Shown here: piece by piece, positions 28,401 to 37,000 of the stretch
How positions within the stretch are numbered: the stretch's first letter is position 1
Layout of the letters: every line of letters starts with the position of its first letter
Assembly (NCBI GenBank): GCA_028767165.1
Contig: JARACJ010000005.1
Coordinates: 1-64,000, forward strand
Source: Proteobacteria bacterium DTSAM18
GTDB taxonomy: Bacteria; Myxococcota_A; UBA796; GCA-2862545
Direction of reading: 5' to 3'
Length of the DNA stretch: 64,000 nt
The notes under the pieces: model-generated
What the model saw: the letters and a program-made list of their open reading frames with translations, nothing else
The model's database searches: none
What the model was told of the DNA's origin: nothing
Position numbers and translations under genes: made by a program

Positions 28401-29000
28401 GCCGACGAGTGGATCGCCCTTCTGGTTGCGCCCCCGCACGTCGGACCGAAGCCAGGCCACCAGATCCGGACGCTCGTCGTGGAGCAGGGACATGAGCAGA
28501 TCGGTGGCCACCTGCTCGTACAGGCCGGCGCCATCCTCGAGCTCGATGACGTCGTAGCCGGCGCCCGCCGCGAAGGCGTGATCCTGCAGGATGCGACTGC
28601 ACAGACTGTGGAAGGTGCTGATCGCCGCCTGATCGAAGCGGGCGAGCGCCCCACGCAGCAGCCAGCGGGTGGCCTCGGCGTCGATGCCCGCGACCTTCAT
28701 GGACGCCTCGAGGGCCTCCACGAGGGCGGGTTCACCGACCGAGAGGCCGTCGAGGTACTCGAGGGCATCGTTGAGCCGGGTGCGGATGCGATCTCGCAGC
28801 TCCTCGGCCGCGGCGTCGGTGAAGGTGAGCACCAGCAGCTCATCGATGCCGAGAGGCCGCTCGAGCACCAGCCGGAGCACCAGCGTGGTGATGGTGTAGG
28901 TCTTGCCCGTGCCCGCCGACGCCTCGATGAGGTGACGACCGGTGAGGGGCACCTGAAGCGGCTGGAGCGGCGCCGGCGCCTGGGGCTTCTTGGCGTTCAT
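25404..29000 (-). CDS. recB: Exodeoxyribonuclease V subunit beta (RecB)
   Basis: A 1198-residue 3'-5' helicase-nuclease. Walker A is IEASAGTGKTYTI near residue 30, motif II is VLIDEFQDTDQVQYDIF, and VTMHSSKGLEYPVVF marks the late helicase motifs. The C-terminal nuclease shows GFVDLIYRHEGRYWVVDYKTN, with the metal-binding Asp/Asp/Lys set, and the QxxxY helix LQSHLYLTALHLFL. Everything needed for the chi-regulated nuclease is present. It overlaps recC and recD by 4 bp on each side. Confidence 0.96.
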   Translation of the reverse strand: MNAKKPQAPAPLQPLQVPLTGRHLIEASAGTGKTYTITTLVLRLVLERPLGIDELLVLTFTDAAAEELRDRIRTRLNDALEYLDGLSVGEPALVEALEASMKVAGIDAEATRWLLRGALARFDQAAISTFHSLCSRILQDHAFAAGAGYDVIELEDGAGLYEQVATDLLMSLLHDERPDLVAWLRSDVRGRNQKGDPLVGWARGLVGKAVAQVPSLLQPAMPDPIDPTEQVEAWNTLAARIAPDLEGIEQAANEWRAKKYLHGARAKPEQVRRKIDRLAAVLADRQAVGAKDRHEALKALGADAVDGWLVKAGKLAGLTPPAVMERVSDLLALEEAIEAAHAQWKYRLAHRIHAGAREVFERIKEARGVRVFDDLILQVHQGMERGLARALAGTYGAVLIDEFQDTDQVQYDIFKAVADAQEHPSLFLIGDPKQAIYKFRGADLPVYFKARADVQHQWMLARNWRSDRPLVQAVNRLFGDLPNAFAHPELSYEAVDAHHGSRLRRGDAPVVPLRFVIDGLDEDAEHTEDAWARRVAEDVHAVLQEGLRIVDGDGDRPLAPGDVAILIRGGVEGPRLRSELVGRGIPAVYKAKSKVFSTPEARELTTWMQAILRPRDLGLTKAVLAGPLMRWNASRLAAFDDDEASQQRWVERWIELGVLWERHGFLRVFHELVRGQQRLAPVLSEQGGERRITNLRHLAELVHVAEREHKLGPHGALQWLVAARQDDVGRGPSELRMETDLAAVQIVTMHSSKGLEYPVVFCPSLGKALKAKPDDDFHDDDGRRVVPMDADEASLQRVAEESFQEDIRLAYVALTRPRHLCVIHVDARDGVMASALAHLFDEVDVGLRMPGTRAPQGKKLRPALQEAARRVADRLEDLAEVRSVRPEVSGRYVPPVAHEEIRAHRTPERHHAPDHRLTSFSALSRTGPGHAPHDRAHGDEDHPSLPLLALPRGARLGTLVHEVLEHADFADVPSGRAMIEGLVRKAQLDVTDTTELLVHGLERVLRTPLDGAGFRLADLSHHDRLDEMAFMMPFGREGRPMSARALGRAFREQGASPWKQAYGERLQRFGFGANDGIVHGFVDLIYRHEGRYWVVDYKTNHLGQQPEDYRGERLREAMIDGDYVLQSHLYLTALHLFLQARLPGYSPEQHLGGIQYLFLRGMDPDAPLGQGVFTDTPSPALIDALADALGARTSGGTP

Positions 29001-32000
29001 GCCGCACCTCCCTTCATGGGTCCGTACAGCAGCCGGGCCCGTTCCATGGTGGCCTCCGGATCATCCGGCCAGCTCCAGGACTCCCCGAGCACCGTGGACC
29101 AGGCCACCTGATCCGCGGCACGGAACGTGAGCTGGTCCTGGATCTTCTTCAGGGCCTTGGCGACCTGATCCGGGGGCTCCCAGGACTTGTCCTTGCCCTT
29201 GTCGACGAACGCGAAGGTGGGGTGGCTCAGCAGGACCTCCTGGTGGGCCCGCCGGTAGTGCTCCACCACCTCGGTGAGCCGGTCGAGGGCCTCGGCTGGG
29301 GGCATCGCGGGCCAGTCCCACAGCACGGCCACGGCCTTGTCGAGACGCCCGATGCCACGGGTGCGACGGGCAGACGCCGGAAGCTCCCCATCGAGCTGAC
29401 GGAACAGGTGCTCCAGCCACGCACGCGCGCGAAGGTTGCCGTTGTTCGGATCCTTCGTGGACGCCACCTTGCTCCAGCGGAAGTGGACGACGCCCTCCGC
29501 GCGCACCTGGCGCCGATCCCCCTCGATCACCATGCCGGCGATCTCGTGGGACCTGCGGACGTCTTCGAGGGGCTCGCTGCGCACCCAGTCGTCGACCAGG
29601 GCGATGCCCTTCTCGACCTGCGAGCGGCTCTCGGACATGGCGAGCTCGCCGAACACGCCCACCGGCCCGATGTGGTGGTGCTGGTGGGTGGCGACCGCCT
29701 CTTCTGCCTCGATGCCCTCGAGCAGCGCCCGACGGAGGGCATCCTTGGTCTTCCAGGCAGCGAGACCGTGATCGGCGAGAGGCTCGCGGTCGACCAGGAC
29801 GTCCTCGATGTCGGCCACCCGGACCCCGAGGCGGCGGTGGTGGAGCCAGGCGACGGGATCCTGGAAGAACCGGCTGAGCTCGCCCAGCGTGATCTGCTCA
29901 CGGAGCGGCATCGGCGCCGGTGAGGGATCCAGGAACGAGGGCACCGGCGCGAGCTGCTGCTGCACCAGCGCCTGCGCACCGGCGGCCGCAGCCCCATCGA
30001 AGGTGAACAGCTCCGTGCCGTCGCCGGCGATGTAGGCCGGCGAGAAGGGCTGCAGCGGGTGCTGGACGAAGCGCGCATCGCGCGCCTTGCCTTCGGGCAC
30101 CTCGAAGGTGGCGTCGAGAAGATCGAGCAGCTCGGAGACGACCACGCTCGGACCCCGGTGCCGCTGCTGCTGCATGTCGGCGGACTGCCAGGTGACCACG
30201 AGCTGCCGACGGGCGGACAGCAGGGCCTCGAGGAAGATGTAGCGATCATCGCGGGACCGGGAACGATCACCACGACGGGGTGCCTTGCGCATCAGATCCA
30301 TCTCGAGGCGGGCATCGGATCGGGGGAAGGCGCCATCCTGCATGCCGAGGAGGCACACCACCTCGAAGGGCACCGACCGGAGCGGCAGCATCTCGCACAC
30401 GGTGATGCCGCCCCGCAGGAACGAGCCCTGCAGGCGATCCTCTCCGAAGAACTCCTGCAGTGCCTGCAGATAGATCTCGAGGGACAGCCCCAGCTCCTCA
30501 CCGGCCTCGGCGCCCGCCTTGAGCAGATCGCCCAGGCGGTAGATCACCTTGGTGGCCCGCTCGGCCAGATCGCCTTCGGAGGGTGTGAGGGCCCGCAGCA
30601 TGCGCCCCGTGTGCTCGACCCACTGGGCCAGCGTGCGCTCCCGCTCGAGATCGGCGGTGAGGTCGGACAGGGACATCACCAGCTCGGCGATGCGTCCCAC
30701 CCAGTCGGCGCGGGCGCCCTCGACGCCCTCCAGCAGGGGGAGTCCGCCGAAGGTGGCGCCATCGGGGAAGGCGGCCCCCCACAGCATGCGCCGCAGGCCC
30801 ATGGCCCAGGTGTGGCGGTCGAGACCGGGCTGCCCCAGGGACTCCCGGTGTCCGGCGTCGCGGCCCCAGCTGATGGCCGCCTCCTGCACGAGCTCCTCGA
30901 CGAGCCGCAGCTCGGACTCGGACAGGCCCAGCCGCTCCACCACCGGCGGCATCCGCACCACATCGAGCAGGTCGTGGGCGGTCCACCGGCTGCGGTGCAG
31001 CGCGTACACGGCGAACAGCAGACGCCAGATGTCGTCGCGCTCCAGGGAGGAGCGATCGGAGATGGCGAAGGGAAGGTGGAGGGGATCGCCCTCGGGGACG
31101 CCGAACACGGCTTCGACCAGGGGCGCGTAGGTGGCCAGATCGGGGGTCATGATGACGATGTCGCGGGGGCGCAGATCCGGGTGGGCCTCCAGGGTGGCCA
31201 GGATGCGATCCCTGAGCACCTCGACCTCCCGCAGGGGCCCGTGGGCGCCCAGGAGCCACAACGAATCATCCCCCTGCGGGAGCGGGAGCCGCTCGGCCGC
31301 GGACCGCCAGCGGACATCGAACAGATCGGCCTGCAGACGGCCCAGGATGGTGGTGGGCTCCGGGGGCGTGTACAGGTCGAGCTCGGCCCCCACCGACTCC
31401 ACGCGCTCCACGAGCAGGTACTGGAAGTCGCCGCCGAGCTGGCCACAGGAGGCCAGCAGCGGATGGCCGACCTCACGACGCCACTTCTCCTCGGACAGAT
31501 CCGGCGCCCGACGCCCCACGGAGCCCACGACGTGCTGGGGCTTGAGATCCGCCCAGTACTGGGCGCTGGGGGACAGGCTGAACAGGGCCAGGTTGCCATC
31601 GGCCTGGGAGGCCATCTCGAGCACATCGAGGTGCAGCGGCGGCAGCGTGGACACACCGAACAGCGTGATGCGCTCCGGCAGCTCCATCAGCGGCTCGCCG
31701 GTGGCGTACGCCCGCTGGGCATGGTGCAGCAGCGTGCCCTCCCCTGCCCCGACCTCACGCCACAGTGCCGCCTGCCACTCCTCCGGATCGGCGCCGTCGG
31801 ACCACTCCGCCAGCATCTGCGGCCGGTACACGCCGTATTGGTCGAAGAGGTGGGCGGCACGGGTGGCCACCTGGTACAGCCGCTCCTGCCCGCCATCGGC
31901 GGCGTAGCGGCGGACCGGCTCGAACACCGGCTGCTCCAGGAGCCTCGGCAGCACCCCCAGGATGCGCCAGGTGAGGCGCTGGCGGGACCAGTCCTCCAGG

Positions 32001-32245
32001 CGGAGCTCCGGCTCGCCGAGGAAGCGCTGCAGTACGAGCTCGACCGCCTGACGCGGCCGGAAGACGACGAGGTTGGCCGCCACGCCCATGCGCTCCGCGA
32101 GCGCCATGGACAGCCAGCGCTCCATGCCGGGTGATGGCACCACCAGGACATCGGGCTCGAAGGGATCCGACAGCGGCTCCCGGAGGCGCTCGGCCAGGGC
32201 ATCCACGAGGGACTCGAGGCGGTTGCTGCGCACGACGGTGAACAT
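28997..32245 (-). CDS. recC: Exodeoxyribonuclease V subunit gamma (RecC)
   Basis: A 1082-residue RecC, the subunit that splits the duplex and reads chi. Its N-terminus is family-typical: MFTVVRSNRLESLVDALA, then VVPSPGMERWLSMALAERMG. I take the ATG at 32245 (GGAG nine bases upstream) rather than an in-frame extension to 32395 that covers intergenic DNA. First gene of the recCBD operon. Chi sequence preference cannot be predicted from this. Confidence 0.94.
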   Translation of the reverse strand: MFTVVRSNRLESLVDALAERLREPLSDPFEPDVLVVPSPGMERWLSMALAERMGVAANLVVFRPRQAVELVLQRFLGEPELRLEDWSRQRLTWRILGVLPRLLEQPVFEPVRRYAADGGQERLYQVATRAAHLFDQYGVYRPQMLAEWSDGADPEEWQAALWREVGAGEGTLLHHAQRAYATGEPLMELPERITLFGVSTLPPLHLDVLEMASQADGNLALFSLSPSAQYWADLKPQHVVGSVGRRAPDLSEEKWRREVGHPLLASCGQLGGDFQYLLVERVESVGAELDLYTPPEPTTILGRLQADLFDVRWRSAAERLPLPQGDDSLWLLGAHGPLREVEVLRDRILATLEAHPDLRPRDIVIMTPDLATYAPLVEAVFGVPEGDPLHLPFAISDRSSLERDDIWRLLFAVYALHRSRWTAHDLLDVVRMPPVVERLGLSESELRLVEELVQEAAISWGRDAGHRESLGQPGLDRHTWAMGLRRMLWGAAFPDGATFGGLPLLEGVEGARADWVGRIAELVMSLSDLTADLERERTLAQWVEHTGRMLRALTPSEGDLAERATKVIYRLGDLLKAGAEAGEELGLSLEIYLQALQEFFGEDRLQGSFLRGGITVCEMLPLRSVPFEVVCLLGMQDGAFPRSDARLEMDLMRKAPRRGDRSRSRDDRYIFLEALLSARRQLVVTWQSADMQQQRHRGPSVVVSELLDLLDATFEVPEGKARDARFVQHPLQPFSPAYIAGDGTELFTFDGAAAAGAQALVQQQLAPVPSFLDPSPAPMPLREQITLGELSRFFQDPVAWLHHRRLGVRVADIEDVLVDREPLADHGLAAWKTKDALRRALLEGIEAEEAVATHQHHHIGPVGVFGELAMSESRSQVEKGIALVDDWVRSEPLEDVRRSHEIAGMVIEGDRRQVRAEGVVHFRWSKVASTKDPNNGNLRARAWLEHLFRQLDGELPASARRTRGIGRLDKAVAVLWDWPAMPPAEALDRLTEVVEHYRRAHQEVLLSHPTFAFVDKGKDKSWEPPDQVAKALKKIQDQLTFRAADQVAWSTVLGESWSWPDDPEATMERARLLYGPMKGGAA

Positions 32246-32375
32246 CGACTGGCTCCGGGGCGAAGGCGTGACGTCAGGCACCCACCATACCGGAGCCGCC
32301 GGACCGGCACCCATGGATGGGTCAGAACCTGTCCGCCCCGTCCGGTCGCGAGGAGGGCGCACCAAGAACCACCTC

Positions 32376-32403
32376 AGCCGACGATGGGGTTCCATCGTCG
32401 GCT
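32376..32403 (-). terminator. Terminator-like hairpin before recC
   Basis: AGCCGACGATGG (32376-32387) pairs with CCATCGTCGGCT (32392-32403), loop GGTT, plus outer ACCACC/GGTGGT arms (32368-32373 / 32404-32409). It follows the small lipoprotein gene on the minus strand and separates it from recCBD. The downstream minus-strand sequence GGTGGTTCTTGG has only a weak T-run. Confidence 0.65.
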
Positions 32404-32470
32404 GGTGGTCCTGGCGGACAGGAGAGGCTCGCTCGGAGCCGATGGCGTGCGGGACACCACCTCGGGAGGA

Positions 32471-32836
32471 TCAGTTCTCCTCGAGGCCCTCGACAGGAAG
32501 CTGAGGAGGCAGGCAGCCGCCGTACACGGCCTCGCAGGCCAGGGGCAGCTTGGGGGTGAAGCCGTCGCACAGATCCGTGGGGTTCTGCAGCGCGAACAGG
32601 CACGCCTCGGCCGCAACGGGATCGAAGAAGCACTCGGGGGGCTCGGGGTAGTCGGCGTAGCGATACCACTCGAGGCACTCACGCTCACCCACGCTCTGCT
32701 GCATCTCGGGAGATGCGCAGCTGGGGTAGCGAGCGCAGTACTGCTGCTCGTACTCGACGACGAATTCAGACTCGGAGACGCCCTCGCAACCTGCGGCGAA
32801 GATGGCTCCAGCGATGATCCACGCGGTCTTGTGCAT
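32471..32836 (-). CDS. Small Cys-rich lipoprotein
   Basis: A 121-residue predicted lipoprotein with lipobox FAAGC (Cys17). The mature 105 residues contain eight more cysteines (for example YCARYPSCASPEM, RECLEWY, PPECFFD, ACLFALQ, LCDGF, LACEAVYGGC), suggesting a disulfide-knit periplasmic or surface domain. No family is recognised. Its ribosome binding site lies inside a perfect palindrome (32837-32848). It has its own leader with hairpins and a terminator-like hairpin downstream, so it is probably monocistronic. Confidence 0.75.
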   Translation of the reverse strand: MHKTAWIIAGAIFAAGCEGVSESEFVVEYEQQYCARYPSCASPEMQQSVGERECLEWYRYADYPEPPECFFDPVAAEACLFALQNPTDLCDGFTPKLPLACEAVYGGCLPPQLPVEGLEEN

Positions 32837-32899
32837 GGAGGATCCTCCTGTGCCCCCTCGACAGGGGCCCGTGGCCCCTACTGTTGCCTTGAAAAGGCA
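32837..32899 (-). promoter_or_regulatory. Structured leader of the small lipoprotein gene
   Basis: The perfect 12-bp palindrome GGAGGATCCTCC (32837-32848) contains the Shine-Dalgarno sequence. Two more hairpins lie upstream on the transcript: AGGGGCC-CGT-GGCCCCT (32863-32879) and TGCCTT-GAA-AAGGCA (32885-32899). Such structure could limit translation; its role is unknown. Confidence 0.4.
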
Positions 32900-32995
32900 G
32901 CAGGATCAACCCTTTTGTTCCCGGCGGCCCGATCCATCAGGATCAACGAACGTATGCAAGGCGGCGCCGCGAGGGAGAAGGCCGAGGAGCGGTGG

Positions 32996-34042
32996 TCAAC
33001 CCTGGGTCCTGGCGCGGCGGGCGTTCTTCGACTTGAGCTGACCGCAGCCCGCATCGATGTCGATGCCGCGACGCACACGCACCGTGGCAGGCACGCCATA
33101 GCGGCCGAGGACTTCCACGAACCGTTCTGCATCCGGCATGGCCGTGGGCTCTCCCTCGTAGCCGGCGGTGGGGTTCAGCGGGATCAGGTTGACGTGACAG
33201 GACAGGCCCTTGAGCAGCTTGCCGAGACGTCGGGCCTCCTCCTCGGAGTCGTTCTTGCCCGCGATGAGGGCCCACTCGAAGGAGATGCGCCGGCCGGTCT
33301 TCTCCACGTAGTAGCGGCAGGCGTCGATCAGCTCCTGCAGATCCCAGCGCCGGTTCACCGGCATCAGCGCCGAGCGCTCGGCGTCGTCGGCGGCATGCAG
33401 GGAGATCGCGAGCGTGACCTGCAGGCCTTCGTCGGCGAACCTGCGGATCTTCGGGGCGAGGCCCACGGTGGACACGGTGATGTGCCGCGCGCCGATGCCG
33501 AGGTCGCTCATCATCCGCCGGATGGCCTCGAGGACGGCGTCGTAGTTGTGGAAGGGCTCGCCCATGCCCATGAGCACCACGTTCGACAGGCGCTCTCCCC
33601 TCTCCTTGAGCATCACCGAGTAGCGCTGGGCCTGCTCGAAGATCTCGGTGGCCGTGAGCTGCCGGTCGAAGCCCATCTGGCCGGTGGCACAGAACACGCA
33701 GCCCATGGCGCAGCCCGCCTGGGACGAGATGCACGCCGTGCGGCGCTGTGTGCGGTAGGGCATCAGCACCGACTCGATGAGCTTGCCGTCGTGCAGCTTG
33801 TACAACCGCTTCACGGTGCCGTCCTGGGAGACCTGCTCGGTGGCGACCGTCATGGTGCCGAGCGTGGCCTGCTCCATGAGGCGCTCGCGAAGACCCTTGG
33901 GCAGATCGGTCATCTCCTCTATGGAGGTGACGCCTGCATCGTACAGCCAGCGGTGGATCTGCTTCGCACGAAAGCGCTTGTCACCCAGGGAGGTGACAAG
34001 CGCTTCGAGGTCTTGCAGGGACAGATCGTACAGATTGACCAC
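32996..34042 (-). CDS. rlmN: 23S rRNA (adenine2503-C2)-methyltransferase RlmN
   Basis: A 348-residue radical-SAM enzyme that methylates A2503 of 23S rRNA and A37 of some tRNAs. The 4Fe-4S motif is in GCAMGCVFCATGQMGF (CxxxCxxC); MGMGEPFHNYD and ISLHAADDAERSALMPVN follow, and a C-terminal Cys in DAGCGQL fits the catalytic cysteine. The GTG at 34042 has GGAG seven bases upstream and gives a normal N-terminus (VNLYDLSLQDLEALV). It lies 55 bp after the giant lipoprotein gene on the same strand. Confidence 0.95.
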   Translation of the reverse strand: MVNLYDLSLQDLEALVTSLGDKRFRAKQIHRWLYDAGVTSIEEMTDLPKGLRERLMEQATLGTMTVATEQVSQDGTVKRLYKLHDGKLIESVLMPYRTQRRTACISSQAGCAMGCVFCATGQMGFDRQLTATEIFEQAQRYSVMLKERGERLSNVVLMGMGEPFHNYDAVLEAIRRMMSDLGIGARHITVSTVGLAPKIRRFADEGLQVTLAISLHAADDAERSALMPVNRRWDLQELIDACRYYVEKTGRRISFEWALIAGKNDSEEEARRLGKLLKGLSCHVNLIPLNPTAGYEGEPTAMPDAERFVEVLGRYGVPATVRVRRGIDIDAGCGQLKSKNARRARTQG

Positions 34043-34097
34043 GAAGGACTCCGGGGAAGGACCGCCAGATAACCGACGATCCCTCGACCCGCAGGCC

Positions 34098-37000
34098 TCA
34101 GCGGATCCAGACCTCCACGTTGTCGATGCCCATGGACGGTGCGAGACCTCCGTTGATGCTGCTGGCACCGATGCCGAACTCCAGCGTCATGTCGTTGAGG
34201 CTGTGCTCGACGATCTCGTCGACGAACAGGATGTCGTCACCGAATGCCACGCTGCCGCACAGACCGCCGGTGACCAGGCCGTTGGTCCAGGTGTCTGAGA
34301 CCACCGTGGAGGTGTCGGCGGAGACCCAGTAGTCGGTGTTGCTCCAGCCATCGATGGCGTAGATGTCGACCATCACGCGGGCCTCCTCGTGCCCGATGTC
34401 GAGGGTGTCGATCTCGATGTCCTCGGTGGTGGAGGCGTTCCAGATGCCGTCACCGCCCAGGATGGTGGCGCCGTCACAGGTGCTGGTGGTCTGCAGGGAC
34501 CAGCCGGCGTCGGGGCTGCTGAAGTCATCGGTGAAGATGATGGTCCAGCCGCCGCCGGCGTAGGACATGTTGCACTCGACCGTGAAGGCCGCGTCACCGC
34601 CCAGGAAGCCGTCCGGGTCGACGAGGTAGTCACCGTCGCCGTAGTCGTTGGGGCCGTCGACGATGTCGTTGCAGCCGCCGCCGACGGCGCAGCCGCCGCC
34701 GACCTCGGGCACCATGGTGGCGTCCGAGTCGTCGCAGTCGTCGCCGCCACACCAGCCGTCGGCGTAGCCGTCGTCGTCGGCATCGTTGTCGATGTCGCCG
34801 TCGCAGTCGGCGTCGGTGCCGTCACAGGCCAGGGGTGCACCCGGGTAGATGTTGGCGTCGAGGTCCTCGCAGTCCTCGCCGTCGAGGACGTAGGCGGCGG
34901 AGGGCGCCGCACAGGCCGTGACCTCGGTGTCGTCGGCGCCGTAGCCGTCGCCGTCGGCATCCAGGTACCAGGAGACCGTGCCGCCGGACTCGTCCGTGGC
35001 GCCGTCGCAGTCGTCGTCGTAGCCGTTGCAGGCCTCGGTGGCGCCGGGGGAGATGTCGGCATCGGCGTCGTCGCAGTCGCCGGCATCCTCGCCGTAGCCA
35101 AGGGGTGCCTCACAGGCGAGCACGCTCGCGCCCAGGCCGTAGCCGTCGCCGTCGGCATCCGGCCAGAACAGGGAGCGGTCGATGGCGTCGTCGTCGATCA
35201 CACCATCGCAGTTGTCGTCGCTGCCGTTGCAGATCTCGGTGGCGTTGGGGTTGATGGCCGCCACGGCGTCGTCGCAGTCGGTGGACAGGGCCACGTAGCC
35301 GGAAGGCTGGCTGCACTGGCTCAGCGTGGAGCCGGCGTCGCCGAAGCCATCGCCGTCGCCATCCTCGTACCAGGTGCCGGTGCCGATGGCGCCGTCGTCG
35401 ACGGTGCCGTTGCAGTCGTTGTCGAGGCCGTCGCAGGTCTCGGTGCCACCCGGCAGGGCCGTGGGGGCGAGATCGTTGCAGTCGCCGTCGACGGAGGCGT
35501 AGCCGGTGGGCTGGTCACAGGCCTGGGTGGTCAGGCTGCTGTTGCCGTAGCCGTCGTCGTCGATGTCGGCGTACCAGGTGCTCGCGGACGCAGGCACCGG
35601 GTAGTCGGCCAGACCGCTGCAGTCGTTGTCGAGGCCGTCACACTGCTCCGCGTTGCCGGGGAACATGCTGGCCTCGCCGTCGTCGCAGTCGTCGGCGGAC
35701 AGCTCGTAGCCGGAGGGCTGGCTGCAGGCCTGCTGGGTGGCATCCAGGGAGCCGGCGCCGTCGCTGTCGGCGTCGACGTACCAGGTGGTCATGTTGGCGG
35801 CGCCGACATCGGTGGTGCCGTCGCAGTCGTCGTCGATGCCGTTGCACAGCTCGGTGCGGGCCGGGTTCTGGGTGAAGTTGGCGTCGTTGCAGTCGTCGTC
35901 GTTGGCGACCTTGCCGCTCGGGGCCGAACAGGCCTGGGTGGCCACGCCGGCACCGAAGCCGTCGCCGTCGCCGTCGGTGAAGAAGTCGATGGCGTCGATG
36001 GCGTTGTCGTCGGCCACGCCGTCGCAGTCCTGGTCGCGACCGTCGCAGGTCTCGCTGGCGCCCACGTAGACGTCGGAGGCGGCATCGTTGCAGTCGGTGC
36101 TGTCATCGACGAAGCCGAAGGGCTGGCTGCAGGCCTGGCGCTGGTTGCTGGCGGTGCCGAAGCCGTCGCCGTCGAAGTCCGCGTACCAGGTGTCGGCATC
36201 GGTGGCGTCGGGCTCGTCGACGATGCCGTCGCAGTCGTTGTCGCTGCTGTCGCAGACCTCGGCGGCCCCCGGGTTGATGGTGGAGGCGGCGTCGTCGCAG
36301 TCACCGGTGACCGCGGCGTAGCCGGCGGGCTCGGTGCAGGCGGCGGTGGTGCTGCCCGCGATGCCGTAGTCGTCGCCGTCGCCGTCCAGGTACCAGGTGG
36401 TGGCATCCACGGCGCCGCCGTCGACGTTGCCGTCGCAGTCGTCGTCGACGCTGTTGCAGACCTCGGTGCGGCCGGGGTTCACGGCGAACACGGCGTCGTT
36501 GCAGTCGGTGGCGTCGGAGACGTAGCCGGCGGGGGCGAAGCAGGCGTCGGTGCTGACCAGGGCGTCGCCGTAGCCATCGCCGTCGCCATCCTCGTAGAAG
36601 GTGGAGGCGTCGGTCGCGTTCTCGTCGGCGGTGCCGTCGCAGTCCTGGTCGACGCCGTCACACACCTCGGCGGCGCCGGGGTGGATGGAGGCCTGGGCGT
36701 CGTTGCAGTCGGTGCTGTTGGCGACGGTGCCGGAGGGCTGGTCACAGGCAGCCTGCAGGTTGGCCAGGTTTCCGTAGCCGTCGCCGTCGTTGTCGCCGTA
36801 CCAGTTGGAGGCGTCGGTGGCGTTCTCGTCGATGGCGCCGTCGCAGTCGTTGTCGGCGTCGTCGCAGGTCTCGGGAGCGCCCGGGTACGTGGCGGCGGCC
36901 GCGTCGTCGCAGTCGGCGCTGTTGCCGACGAAGCCGGCGGGCTGGACACAGGCAGCGGTGGTGTCGAGGGCATCGCCGTAGCTGTCGCCATCGCCGTCGC

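Noticed and set aside
32246-32395. A 50-residue N-terminal extension of RecC
   Set aside because: It would cover intergenic DNA with a terminator-like hairpin. The family N-terminus starts at the Met at 32245, which has a ribosome site.
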